From assembly GCF_015351025.1 (NCBI RefSeq), contig NZ_JADKRV010000002.1, forward strand, positions 302,936 through 366,935: a stretch of DNA of 64,000 nucleotides, written 5' to 3'. This DNA is from Curtobacterium sp. VKM Ac-1376. Lineage in GTDB: Bacteria; Actinomycetota; Actinomycetes; Actinomycetales; Microbacteriaceae. Positions within the stretch are counted from its first letter, which is position 1, and each line of letters opens with the position of its first letter. The position numbers and the translations under genes are program-made. The notes beneath the pieces were generated by a model. It did not search any database. It was not told where the DNA came from and worked only from the letters and a program-made list of their open reading frames with translations. This document shows, in pieces, positions 44,142 through 52,912 of this stretch.

Positions 44142-44244
44142 CGATCGTCCTCGTGGTGGTCGGAGCGGGGTCCCCGGCAGTCTCCCACACGCCGAGCCGG
44201 CCAGGTGATCGGCCTCGGTGCGGCCGCACGACGGATCGGATGTC

Positions 44245-46122
44245 ATGATGAAGCACGTGACCCTGACGACGCCCGACGCACCGCAGAGCACCCACGAGCC
44301 CGTTCGACGGCCTTCGGGGGCGGGTTCGCGGCGGTACCGGCACATCGTCGCGCCCCTGATCCTGGCCGTCCTGGTGGTGATCGGAGTCGCCCTGAGCGCC
44401 GCCGTGGCGTACCACAACCGCCTCGGTGTGACGAACGTCGACGGCATCTCCTACATGGGCATCGCGCGGGAGTACGCGAACGGGTGGCTTCCCGATGCGA
44501 TCAACGCGTACTGGTCGCCGATGGTGTCCTGGATGATGGCACCGTTCATCGCGGCAGGCCTCGGCCTGCAGACGGCCTTCGCGATCGTGAACTGTTTCGC
44601 CGTGGCCGTCGTGCTCGGGATCGGCGGCTGGCTCGTCTGGTCCCAGAACCACCGGATCGTCCCCGCCGTGCTCTTCATGGTCACCGCGATCCCCGCGCTG
44701 ATGAGCGCCGTGTCGATCCAGACGCCCGACCTGCTCGTCGTCGCGTGGGTCGTCGGCTTCCTCTGGGCACTCAGGTGGGCTGACCAGGCGCTGCACGGTT
44801 CGACGCGCGCCCGTCTCGTCTCCGGCGGCGTGCTCGGCGCCGTCGCAGCCCTCGGCTACTTCACGAAGCTGTTCCTGCTGCCCGTCGCGGTGGGTGCCGT
44901 GATCCTGTGGCTGCTCCTCCGCGTCTGGTCTGCCCGCCGCCGTCGCGAGCCGGTGGTGCACTGGTGGACCGTCCCCGTCGCCACGATCGTGGTGTTCGCC
45001 GTCGTCATCGCGCCGTGGGTGGGCGCCCTGACCGCGAAGTACGGGTCGCTGACCCTCGGCTCGTCCCTGTCCGTCAACATCGGCTCGAAGTTCGACGACG
45101 GCGGCCGCGCCACCGACTGGCCGTTCCTGCCGGTCCCGCCGAACGACCACGCGTTCTCGCCGAACGAGGACTTCACCCCGTCGGTCTACAAGCAGGGCCC
45201 GATGGACAACCCGGACCCCGCCATCGTGCCGCCGACCGACGACGCCGCGACCACCGAGGGAACCGCGCCGACGGTCACGAAGGACTCCGGCATCGCCGCC
45301 CGCGCCGGCTACTACCTGCACGAGCGCATGCTCGCGCTGCCGTACTACCTGCAGAAGATCAGCACCTTCGCGCCCTTCGCCGCACCGATCGCACTGCTCT
45401 TCGCCGCCGCGCTCGTCATCGGCGTCGTGCGCTTCCGCCGCTACGCCTTCACCTGCATCGTGGCCGCGACGACGCTGGTGTACTTCGTCGGCTACGGCAT
45501 GATCACGTCGTCGTCGAGCGGTGGGGGGAACGCCCGCTACTACTGGCCGCTGTTCTACCTGACCGCGATGATCGGTGCGCTCATGCTGCCGGCCGTCTGG
45601 CGGTTGGTCCGCCGTCGCGGGGTGGTCCGGACGATCGTCGCGTGTATCGCGATCGCCGTCGTGCCCATCGCGTCGTACACGCAGAACTGGCTGGGTTCGC
45701 CGGCGCCGTTCTACCCGTCGGTGAACCGCACCGAGGCACTGCGCGTCACCGGGCCGACGGATGTGCCCGAGATCGTCCGGCTCGCGGATCAGATCCGGGC
45801 GAGCGGCGCCCTGCCCGAGGACGCCACCGTCATCGGCTCGAACTACCGCTCGCTGTCGTCCCTGGCGTTCCTGACCGACACGCGTGTGTACGGTCGCTCA
45901 GGTCAGGGGTACACCTACCACTCCGACGCGATGCGGAACCTGTTCATCGACGAGGGTGTGCAGTACTTCGTGCAGTTCGACCCCGCGACCGCCCCTGCCC
46001 GCGACTACTCGGTCGCCGGTGAGCTCGTCGGGACGTACAACGCGACGATCGCCTGCAGTACCGACCAGTCCACCGATCCCGAGATCCCCTGCCGCATCCA
46101 GATCGTCAAGCTCGCTCGGTAG
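44245..46122 (+). CDS. GT-C fold multi-pass membrane glycosyltransferase-like protein
   Basis: 625 residues with about eleven membrane helices. After the first helix comes VAYHNRLGVTNVDGISYMGIAREYANGWLP, whose Asp-containing loop resembles the catalytic first loop of PMT/ArnT-type enzymes. A large extracytoplasmic loop lies at about residues 280-350. Probably uses a polyprenyl-phosphate sugar donor outside the membrane. Two adjacent ATGs (44245, 44248) are possible. The acceptor is unknown. Confidence 0.75.
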   Translation: MMKHVTLTTPDAPQSTHEPVRRPSGAGSRRYRHIVAPLILAVLVVIGVALSAAVAYHNRLGVTNVDGISYMGIAREYANGWLPDAINAYWSPMVSWMMAPFIAAGLGLQTAFAIVNCFAVAVVLGIGGWLVWSQNHRIVPAVLFMVTAIPALMSAVSIQTPDLLVVAWVVGFLWALRWADQALHGSTRARLVSGGVLGAVAALGYFTKLFLLPVAVGAVILWLLLRVWSARRRREPVVHWWTVPVATIVVFAVVIAPWVGALTAKYGSLTLGSSLSVNIGSKFDDGGRATDWPFLPVPPNDHAFSPNEDFTPSVYKQGPMDNPDPAIVPPTDDAATTEGTAPTVTKDSGIAARAGYYLHERMLALPYYLQKISTFAPFAAPIALLFAAALVIGVVRFRRYAFTCIVAATTLVYFVGYGMITSSSSGGGNARYYWPLFYLTAMIGALMLPAVWRLVRRRGVVRTIVACIAIAVVPIASYTQNWLGSPAPFYPSVNRTEALRVTGPTDVPEIVRLADQIRASGALPEDATVIGSNYRSLSSLAFLTDTRVYGRSGQGYTYHSDAMRNLFIDEGVQYFVQFDPATAPARDYSVAGELVGTYNATIACSTDQSTDPEIPCRIQIVKLAR

Positions 46123-46193
46123 CAGCACCCCAGGGAGCGGTCCGCAGCACCGTCTACCATGACCTGAGCCCGTGACCTGAGCAGGAGACCCGT

Positions 46194-47216
46194 TTGCCCG
46201 CAAGCACCAGCGACACCCCCGTGCCCGAGGGGAAGCGCCCGTTCGCCTGGCGGCGGTTCCTGGTCAAGGCGATCCCCGTCGTCTTCTACGTCCTGCTCGC
46301 GGTCTTCTTGGTGCTGTACGTGCGGAGCGTCGACTGGGGGCAGCTCGCCGGGCTCGACTGGCAGTGGTCGTGGGTGGTCGTGGCGACCGTCATCAGCCTC
46401 GGCTTCCGCTACTGGGGCGTCGGCATCTGGTTCTACCTGCTCCGCCGGCTCGGGGCGACCGGGCTGAAGGGCAGCGGCGTCACCCTGACCTACGTGTACG
46501 CGAAGTCCTGGATGGGCCGCTACATCCCGGGGGCTGCCACCTGGATCATCGGCAAGGTCTACTTCGCCTCGAAGCACGGCGTCTCGAAGGCCCGACTCGG
46601 CGTGAGCGGGCTGCTCGAGGGCGCCCTGCAGATCGCAGCGACCCTGGCCCTGGCCCTCGTGCTGCTGCTCATCGACCCCCGCACGCACAGCCTCGACCCG
46701 TGGCTCATCGCTCTGATGATCGCGGCCTTCGTCGGGTGCGTCATCTGCCTGATCCCGCGCGTGTTCGTGTTCCTCATCGGCATCGCGCTGAAGATCCTGC
46801 GCCGCAAGCCACTCGAGGCGGACGTCCGTCCGAACCTCGGTACGGTGCTCGGCGGTGCGGGCCTGTACGTCGCCGGTGCGATGCTGTCCGGCACGGCCTA
46901 CTACTTCATCACCCTGGCGGTGTACCCGTCGCTCGAGCTCAGCGACGCGGCGTTCGTCATCGGTGCCGCGAGCATGGCCTCGGCGATCAGCATGCTGGCC
47001 GTCTTCGCCCCCGGCGGGCTCGGCGTCCGCGAGGGCGTCCAGGCCCTCCTGCTCGCCCTTGTCATGCCCCCGGGGATCGCCCTGGTCGTGGTCGTCGTCA
47101 CCCGCGTCTGGAGCCTGGCCGTCGACGGTCTGTTCCTGCTCTGCGCCGCGGCCCCGACGTGGTTCCGCCGCAAGCGTCCCACTGACGACCCCGCCGCGGT
47201 ACCCGCCGTCGAGTGA
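46194..47216 (+). CDS. Lysylphosphatidylglycerol synthase TM-region / UPF0104 family membrane protein
   Basis: 340 residues, about seven or eight helices. Matches the membrane domain common to MprF-like and AglD-like proteins, including YAKSWMGRYIPGAATWIIGKVYF, and the C-terminal FAPGGLGVREGVQALLLALV motif. It lacks the cytoplasmic synthase domain, so it is probably a lipid or lipid-linked sugar flippase or helper. TTG start with GAGCAGGAG upstream. The stop codon lies inside the hairpin at 47211. Confidence 0.82.
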   Translation: MPASTSDTPVPEGKRPFAWRRFLVKAIPVVFYVLLAVFLVLYVRSVDWGQLAGLDWQWSWVVVATVISLGFRYWGVGIWFYLLRRLGATGLKGSGVTLTYVYAKSWMGRYIPGAATWIIGKVYFASKHGVSKARLGVSGLLEGALQIAATLALALVLLLIDPRTHSLDPWLIALMIAAFVGCVICLIPRVFVFLIGIALKILRRKPLEADVRPNLGTVLGGAGLYVAGAMLSGTAYYFITLAVYPSLELSDAAFVIGAASMASAISMLAVFAPGGLGVREGVQALLLALVMPPGIALVVVVVTRVWSLAVDGLFLLCAAAPTWFRRKRPTDDPAAVPAVE

Positions 47217-47260
47217 GCAGAAGACGTCGAGTGCCGGGACCCGACGTCTTCTGCTCACTC
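47211..47260. terminator. Long hairpin overlapping the stop codon
   Basis: Arms GAGTGAGCAGAAGACGTCG and CGACGTCTTCTGCTCACTC, 19 bp perfect, 12-nt loop. The TGA of the preceding gene (47214-47216) is part of the stem. Confidence 0.8.
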
Positions 47261-47285
47261 GACGGGCGCACGCGACGCGCGTGAC

Positions 47286-47391
47286 GACGGACGGGAGGCC
47301 CCGTGCCAGCTGGCGCGGCCCCTCCAGGCTCGGCCGTCACCCCGCTGGCGCGGTGCGCCGGTACCGGCTGGGGTACCACCTCCCGTCCGTC
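47286..47391. repeat. Enlarged GGGAGG-family inverted repeat
   Basis: Ends are GACGGACGGGAGG and CCTCCCGTCCGTC as in the 48-bp copies, but about 80 bp of diverged GC-rich sequence lies between them. It looks like a family member whose centre was expanded or replaced. Confidence 0.55.
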
Positions 47392-47466
47392 TGGTGGGGC
47401 GCCCATCGCGTCAGCCGCACGCCCGACGCGTGGTCACGACATGCGGCGCGCTCCTCGCCGAGGGGT

Positions 47467-47507
47467 CACGAACTGTCGCTGGCGAGCACACGGACCGACA
47501 GTTCGTG
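47467..47507 (-). terminator. Hairpin after the DUF2142 gene
   Basis: Arms CACGAACTGTCG and CGACAGTTCGTG, 12 bp perfect, 17-nt loop, about 60 bp past the stop of the minus-strand DUF2142 gene. Confidence 0.6.
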
Positions 47508-47567
47508 CCCGCTCCGCGAGACGTTGACGGCATGTCCTGCACCCTCGGCGGCGATCGCCCGCGCGTG

Positions 47568-49130
47568 TCAGGGGAGGGGAGCCGTCGCCGGGAGCGCCCG
47601 TCGGTCGGCGCGGGCGACCTGCACCACCGAGGCCACCAGGCCTGCGGCCACCAGCACGACCACGACCACCAGCACCGCCGGCGGCACCGGACCGATCTCC
47701 GAGTACCGGAGCAGCCCGCGTCCCGTGACCGGGAAGACCGCCGCGTTCCAGAACCAGGCCGAGGCCACCGCGAAGCCGTACACGCCGACGGCGGGCAGCA
47801 CGACGGCCAGGGCGACCACGGCCCACGAGCGCGCACGGCCGGCCGGCACCAGTCGTCGCCAGGCCAGCGCGCTCAGCACGATGAGGCAGACGATGGCGGG
47901 GAAGTAGTAGCGGCCCTGGGTGGCGGCGACCTCGGTGGTGGTGAGGTACGAGTGCGCGCTGGTGCGGTTCTGGATGCCGATCAGGAGCGCTGGGAACACC
48001 GCGAGGCACAGGGCGACGCGCAGGTCCGGGCCGCGGCGGAATGCCCAGCCGACGAGCACCACGAGGGCGACGAGGGTCAGGACGGCGGTGAGCAGGTCGC
48101 CGATGCTGACCTGGGCCCGACCCCCGAAGCTGCCCCAGAACGTGCGCGACAAGGTGCCCCAGCTGACGTCGAGGAAGTGCGCGAGGGTCGGGCTCTCGCC
48201 CGGCGGGAAGTCCTTCGGCGGGCGCATCGCCGTGTACCCGTTCGGCTGGATGCGGCCGTACGCGACCACGTTGTGCAGCCACCACCACGCGCCGATGCCC
48301 CCGGACACGGCCATCACCACCACGGTGCGGACGATCCGGTGCCGCAGGGACAGCACGCCCGAGCCGGCGAACAGTACGACGACGGCCACGAACGGCACGG
48401 CCGGTAACCCGGTGCCCTTGATCCACACCAGGGCTCCGAGGACCACCGCCAGTGCGATCGTGGTGCGCCATCGGGTGTCGCCGGTGAGCAGGCGGGTGGC
48501 GAGCCACACGACGATGCCGGCGACGAGCAGCACCGGGGCGTCGTTCGAGAACGAGGACCCGATCGACGCGAGTTCCGGCGTCGCGAAGACGGCCAGGGCA
48601 CCGACGAGGGCGGCACGCGGCGACCGGGTGACCCGGCGGACCGACGCCCAGGCGAGCAGCGGCAGCGCGGTGACGGCCAGGACGTCGGCCAGGCGCAGGG
48701 CGACGAAGGCGTGGTCCCACCGCAGCTCGCCGAAGTCGACGGCCCGGAGCACCACGGCGCCGGCGAGGTACGCGGTCGGCGGGTGCTGGGTCATCTGGTT
48801 GACGGTCGACGAAGGGCCAGGGGCGTTCTGCAACAGCTCGCCGACGGTCGACCACTCGTCCGACGGCTTCGTCGCCTGCTCGACCTTGGCGGCCTGCACG
48901 GCGTTCGTCACGTGCAGTTCCCCGGGGGCCGCCCAGGGGTCTCCGAGCGCGACGTGGACCGCGGCATCGATGTGTGCGGTCTCGTCGGGGGCCTCGAACA
49001 CCGGCACGATCAGCGCCCACGCCACCAGCCAGAGCCCGAAGGTCGCCGTGACCACCGCGATCGCCACGTGCTCCCAGCGCGCGGTGTGGCGCAGAGCGGG
49101 GACGATGGTGGTGGTCTCGTGGGCCGTCAC
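47568..49130 (-). CDS. DUF2142 multi-pass membrane protein (copy 1)
   Basis: 520 residues, about eleven helices. The first extracytoplasmic loop has VPVFEAPDETAHIDAAVH, the conserved Asp-Glu-His signature of DUF2142, which resembles the acidic catalytic loop of GT-C glycosyltransferases. Paralogues lie at 59003 and 60634. Followed by nothing on its strand except the hairpin at 47467; preceded by gtrA 15 bp upstream, probably co-transcribed. The substrate is unknown. Confidence 0.85.
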   Translation of the reverse strand: MTAHETTTIVPALRHTARWEHVAIAVVTATFGLWLVAWALIVPVFEAPDETAHIDAAVHVALGDPWAAPGELHVTNAVQAAKVEQATKPSDEWSTVGELLQNAPGPSSTVNQMTQHPPTAYLAGAVVLRAVDFGELRWDHAFVALRLADVLAVTALPLLAWASVRRVTRSPRAALVGALAVFATPELASIGSSFSNDAPVLLVAGIVVWLATRLLTGDTRWRTTIALAVVLGALVWIKGTGLPAVPFVAVVVLFAGSGVLSLRHRIVRTVVVMAVSGGIGAWWWLHNVVAYGRIQPNGYTAMRPPKDFPPGESPTLAHFLDVSWGTLSRTFWGSFGGRAQVSIGDLLTAVLTLVALVVLVGWAFRRGPDLRVALCLAVFPALLIGIQNRTSAHSYLTTTEVAATQGRYYFPAIVCLIVLSALAWRRLVPAGRARSWAVVALAVVLPAVGVYGFAVASAWFWNAAVFPVTGRGLLRYSEIGPVPPAVLVVVVVLVAAGLVASVVQVARADRRALPATAPLP

Positions 49131-49145
49131 CCGACTGATCCTAGG

Positions 49146-49634
49146 TCAGGCGTCGTGGGTGATCCGCGGACCACCGGCCGCTGGCGCGTCCGCGGGGAGC
49201 AGCTGCGCGGCGGTGCGCTCGGGGTGGTACACCCACACCTTGTAGAGCCAGAACCGGAAGGCCGTTCCGAGCACGAGGCCGATGATGTTCGACACGTTGT
49301 CGGCGATGACCGAGGTGAGCCCCATCGCGTAGTGGGAGACTCCGAGGCACGCGAGCGAGATCACCATGCCGCCGAGGGACACGATGACGAACTCGATGCC
49401 CTCGCGGGTGGCCACCGCCCGGCGCTGCTCTCGGAACGTCCAGTACCGGTTGCCCATCCAGTTCACGAAGATCGCGACCATCGTCGAGATGACCTTCGCC
49501 CAGAACGGGCCGGAGTGGACGTCCTCCGGGTTCAGGACGGTGATGCGCAGCACGTTGAACACCGTGGTGTCCACGACGAAGCCGACGGCACCGACGACGC
49601 CGAAGCGTGCCAGCTGGGCGATGAGGCGCCGCAC
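49146..49634 (-). CDS. GtrA-family membrane protein
   Basis: 162 residues with four helices. Typical opening LARFGVVGAVGFVVDTTVFNVL and the NWMGNRYWTFREQRR segment of GtrA proteins, which help move polyprenyl-linked sugars across the membrane. GTG 49634 preceded by GGAGGG. The open frame continues upstream but overlaps the purK promoter region. Probably works with the adjacent DUF2142 protein on polymer decoration (inference). Confidence 0.88.
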   Translation of the reverse strand: MRRLIAQLARFGVVGAVGFVVDTTVFNVLRITVLNPEDVHSGPFWAKVISTMVAIFVNWMGNRYWTFREQRRAVATREGIEFVIVSLGGMVISLACLGVSHYAMGLTSVIADNVSNIIGLVLGTAFRFWLYKVWVYHPERTAAQLLPADAPAAGGPRITHDA

Positions 49635-49704
49635 GAGCCCTCCAGGATCCGTAGAGTTGAGACCGGTCGTGCACTGCGCGACCCGAACAGCGATTGTAGA
49701 CAAC

Positions 49705-49730
49705 GTGTTCCCACGGCTCGGTGGGAACAC
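49705..49730 (+). promoter_or_regulatory. Inverted repeat in the purK leader
   Basis: Arms GTGTTCCCAC and GTGGGAACAC, 10 bp perfect with a 6-bp centre, just behind a TAGACA hexamer (49696-49701) and 17 bp before the purK ATG. Could be an operator or an RNA hairpin. Confidence 0.45.
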
Positions 49731-49747
49731 CGGAAGGATCACACAGC

Positions 49748-50884
49748 ATGGCGTTGCGCGTCGGGGTCATCGGTGGGGGACAGCTGGCACGGATGATGGT
49801 GCCGGCCGCCGTCGAACTGGGGATCGACATCCGGGTGCTGGCCGAGGGGCCCGGCATGTCCGCCGCGATCGCGGCCACCGCCGAGGGCGACTACCACGAC
49901 GCTGCCACCGTGCTCGAGTTCGCCCGGCAGGTCGATGTCGTGACCTTCGACCACGAGCACGTGCCGCAGGACGTCCTACGCACCCTGGTCGACGCGGGCG
50001 TGGCGGTCCGCCCCGGGCCGGAGCCGCTCGCCGTCGCGCAGGACAAGATCACGATGCGTGCGCGGCTGAGCGAGCTCGGCCTGCCCGTGCCGGACTGGGC
50101 CGCGGTGCACGACCCGGACCAGCTCCGGGCGTTCCTCGCCGAGCACGGCGGACGCGCCGTCGTGAAGACCCCGCGCGGGGGGTACGACGGCAAGGGCGTT
50201 CGCGTCGTCTCGGACGCTTCCGACGTCGACGACTGGTTCATCGCCGTCGCCGAGACCGGTGGTGACCAGGCCCTCCTCGTCGAGGAGCTCGTGCCGTTCA
50301 CCCGGGAACTCGCACAGTCCGTGGCACGCCGACCCTCCGGGCAGGTCGTCGCCTGGCCGCTCGTCGAGACCGTGCAGCGCGACGGGGTCTGCGCCGAGGT
50401 GATCGCACCGGCACCGGACAGTGCTGGCCGCATCGCCGACCTGACCGAGTCGATCGCGGTCCGCATCGCCGAGGAGCTCGGGGTCACCGGGGTGCTCGCG
50501 GTCGAGCTGTTCCAGACCGACGACGAGCGCATCCTGATCAACGAGCTCGCGATGCGTCCGCACAACACCGGGCACTGGACCATCGACGGCGCGACCACGA
50601 GCCAGTTCGAGCAGCACCTGCGGGCCGTGCTCGACCTGCCGCTCGGTGCGACCGGGTCGTTCGCCCCGGCAGCCGTGATGGTCAACGTGCTCGGCGGCCC
50701 CGCGGACGGCGACCTCGCGGCGCGCTACCCCGCAGCGCTCGAGGCCTTCCCCGAGGCGAAGTACCACTTCTACGGCAAGGCACCGCGGCCGGGCCGGAAG
50801 ATCGGGCACGTGACCGTGCTCGGCGACGACGTCGACGACGTCGTCTACCGGGCGCGCGCCGCCGCGGCGCACTTCGACGACTGA
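49748..50884 (+). CDS. purK: 5-(carboxyamino)imidazole ribonucleotide synthase
   Basis: 378 residues. ATP-dependent carboxylation of AIR in purine synthesis; PurE (54020) uses its product. ATP-grasp protein with N-terminal VGVIGGGQLARMMVPAAVELG, the loop VVKTPRGGYDGKGVRV, and the metal-binding segment ILINELAMRPHNTGHWTIDG. ATG 49748 with GGAAGGA upstream. Unlike many genomes, purE is not adjacent: a GH6 gene and a glycosyltransferase gene lie between. Confidence 0.95.
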   Translation: MALRVGVIGGGQLARMMVPAAVELGIDIRVLAEGPGMSAAIAATAEGDYHDAATVLEFARQVDVVTFDHEHVPQDVLRTLVDAGVAVRPGPEPLAVAQDKITMRARLSELGLPVPDWAAVHDPDQLRAFLAEHGGRAVVKTPRGGYDGKGVRVVSDASDVDDWFIAVAETGGDQALLVEELVPFTRELAQSVARRPSGQVVAWPLVETVQRDGVCAEVIAPAPDSAGRIADLTESIAVRIAEELGVTGVLAVELFQTDDERILINELAMRPHNTGHWTIDGATTSQFEQHLRAVLDLPLGATGSFAPAAVMVNVLGGPADGDLAARYPAALEAFPEAKYHFYGKAPRPGRKIGHVTVLGDDVDDVVYRARAAAAHFDD

Positions 50885-50928
50885 GGCGGTGTCCGTGACG
50901 CCGGGTCGCGTCCTCGACGTGACCCGAT

Positions 50929-50976
50929 GACGGACGGGAGGCCCGTGGCGATGCCGCCACGGGCCTCCCGTCCGTC
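50929..50976. terminator. GGGAGGCCCG-family palindrome (48 bp)
   Basis: Perfect or near-perfect arms GACGGACGGGAGGCCCGTGG; differs from 41653-50700-type copies only at central bases (compare 41653-41700). Follows purK by about 45 bp. Confidence 0.75.
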
Positions 50977-51107
50977 GTCGGCGCGGGACACACCTGTCGG
51001 TCGCTCTGCGGACACCCCCTCGGGTGGCACCCGCTCGGGAGGCTGGTGGCGGCGTCGAGCGCGTGTTCCCCTGGAACGGTCCGTGCCCGTCGTCCAGGGG
51101 AGTCTCC

Positions 51108-52763
51108 ATGCGCCGCCGTCCGCGCCGTGCCGCCGTCTGCGGTGCCGCCGTCGCCCTCGTCGCAGCCGTCGCCGGCCTGCTGCCGACCGCGAGTGCCTCG
51201 GCTGCGACCTCGGCGTCCACCATCCGGTCGGTCACCTCCGCCTCGCTGTACGGAGCCGGGCCGTACCGGTCGCCCACGAGCGAGGCCGCGAAGGCACAGG
51301 CCGCCCTCGCCGCCACCGACCCCGCCGGCGCAGCGGCCGCGAAGACCATCGCCGGGTACCCCGTCGCGACGTGGCTCGGCGACTGGACGCAGGGCACCCA
51401 GCTGACCAAGACCATCGGCACCGCCGTCACCGGCGCCGAACAGTCCGGCACCACCCCGGTGTTCGTGCTGTACGCGATCCCGGACCGTGACTGCGGCGGG
51501 TACTCCGCCGGCGGGTTCGACGAGCGGTCCTACGACGCCTGGGTCGACCAGGTCACCGCCGCACTCGCCGGACACCGGGCCGCGGTCATCGTCGAGCCGG
51601 ACTCGCTCGCGATGCTCAGCAACGCCAAGTGCAGCACGGCCCTCGACGAGCAGCGCTACCGGATCCTCTCCCGCACCGTCGCCGGTCTCACGGCCGCCGG
51701 GGTCGCCGCGTACCTGGACGCCGGCAACTCGAACTGGGTGCAGCCCGCGCTGATGGCCTCGCGGCTGAACGCGGCCGGCGTGCAGCAGGCCCGCGGGTTC
51801 TTCACGAACGTCGCGAACTACTACCCGACCACGCAGGAGCAGGCCTACGCGCAGAAGGTGTCCGCGGCCACCGGGGGCTCGCACTACGTGATCGACACCT
51901 CGCGCAACGGGCAGGGCTGGCGAGGCACCTGGTGCAACGGACCCGGCGCCGGACTCGGCACCTCGCCCCGGGTCGTGTCCGACGGCACCGCGCTCGACGC
52001 CCTGCTGTGGGTGAAGACCCCCGGCGCGAGCGACGGCACCTGCGACGGCGCCCCCGCCGCGGGCAAGTGGTGGTCCGCCTACGCCCAGGCCCTGGTCGCG
52101 AACGCCCGCCTCGGCGCGCCCGCCGCCGACCTGGCCCCGCGCGGTTCGCTCGAGGTCGTCGCCGGCACCGGTGGCGGCGTCCGCGTCACCGGGTGGGCGT
52201 TCGACGAGGACGACCCCACGCAGCCCGTCCGGGTCCGCGCAACCATCGACGGTCGCGCGTCGGGGGTCACCACGGCCGGACTCGACCGGCCCGACGTCGA
52301 TGCCCGCTCGGGCGTCGGCGCGACCCACGGGTTCGACGCCGTGGTGCCCGCGGCCGCCGGCGCTCGCCGGGTGTGCGTCACCGCGGTGAACCTCGGCGCG
52401 GGGTCGGACGCGTCGCTCGGGTGCGCGACCGTCCGCGCCTACCGGCACGATCCCTACGTCGGGCTCGACTCGGCGAAGGCCACGACCCGCGGCGTCAGCG
52501 TGCGCGGCTGGGCGTTCGACGGCGACGCGGTGTCGTCGGCGAGCCGGGTGGCGATCACGGTCGACGGCAAGCGGGTGACGTCGCTGGACGCCGGTCGCGC
52601 TCGCGCCGACGTGGACCGGACCTGGGGGTCCGGCGCCGCACACGGCTTCGCGGGCACCGTCCGGGTCGCAGTCGGCAAGCACACCGTCTGCGCGATCGCC
52701 CACAACGCCGGGAGTGGAGCGGACCGGAAGTCGTCGCCGTGCCGCACGGTGACGGTGCGCTGA
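51108..52763 (+). CDS. Secreted GH6 family glycoside hydrolase with two C-terminal GWAFD repeats
   Basis: 551 residues. Signal peptide RAAVCGAAVALVAAVAGLLP. The GH6 (endo-glucanase/cellobiohydrolase) domain shows YAIPDRDCGGYSAGG (D128 region, catalytic), AVIVEPDSLAM and AAYLDAGNSNWVQP, and ends near residue 335 (AGKWWSAYAQAL). Two beta-sandwich-like repeats follow, each with VTGWAFD/VRGWAFD, a D/GVGATHGF-type segment and a Cys pair. They may bind wall or substrate. Shine-Dalgarno AGGGGAG. Target is probably beta-1,4-glucan. Confidence 0.9.
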   Translation: MRRRPRRAAVCGAAVALVAAVAGLLPTASASAATSASTIRSVTSASLYGAGPYRSPTSEAAKAQAALAATDPAGAAAAKTIAGYPVATWLGDWTQGTQLTKTIGTAVTGAEQSGTTPVFVLYAIPDRDCGGYSAGGFDERSYDAWVDQVTAALAGHRAAVIVEPDSLAMLSNAKCSTALDEQRYRILSRTVAGLTAAGVAAYLDAGNSNWVQPALMASRLNAAGVQQARGFFTNVANYYPTTQEQAYAQKVSAATGGSHYVIDTSRNGQGWRGTWCNGPGAGLGTSPRVVSDGTALDALLWVKTPGASDGTCDGAPAAGKWWSAYAQALVANARLGAPAADLAPRGSLEVVAGTGGGVRVTGWAFDEDDPTQPVRVRATIDGRASGVTTAGLDRPDVDARSGVGATHGFDAVVPAAAGARRVCVTAVNLGAGSDASLGCATVRAYRHDPYVGLDSAKATTRGVSVRGWAFDGDAVSSASRVAITVDGKRVTSLDAGRARADVDRTWGSGAAHGFAGTVRVAVGKHTVCAIAHNAGSGADRKSSPCRTVTVR

Positions 52764-52796
52764 GGCGCGGCGTCCTTGGTCCGGAGTTCGTCGTCC

Positions 52797-52859
52797 GGTG
52801 CGAGGTTCCGTGTTCGGTGCGAGGTCGTTCTGCTCGCACCACGCACGGAACCCCGCACC
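52797..52859. terminator. Hairpin behind the GH6 gene, in a region with GGTGCGAGG repeats
   Basis: Arms GGTGCGAGGTTCCGTG and CACGGAACCCCGCACC pair at 15 of 16 positions. The word GGTGCGAGG occurs four times within 52797-52900. Confidence 0.55.
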
Positions 52860-52912
52860 GTTCGTGAGTGACCTCGCACGGTGCGAGGCACGAGGTGCGA
52901 GAGGATGGGCGC

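Larger units (their letters stand above)
47217..47567. other. Gene-free convergent region with three separate inverted repeats
   Basis: 351 bp between two convergent membrane-protein genes. Holds the hairpin at 47211-47260, an enlarged GGGAGGCCCG-family element at 47286-47391 and a 12-bp-arm hairpin at 47467-47507. No ORF is credible. Confidence 0.65.
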
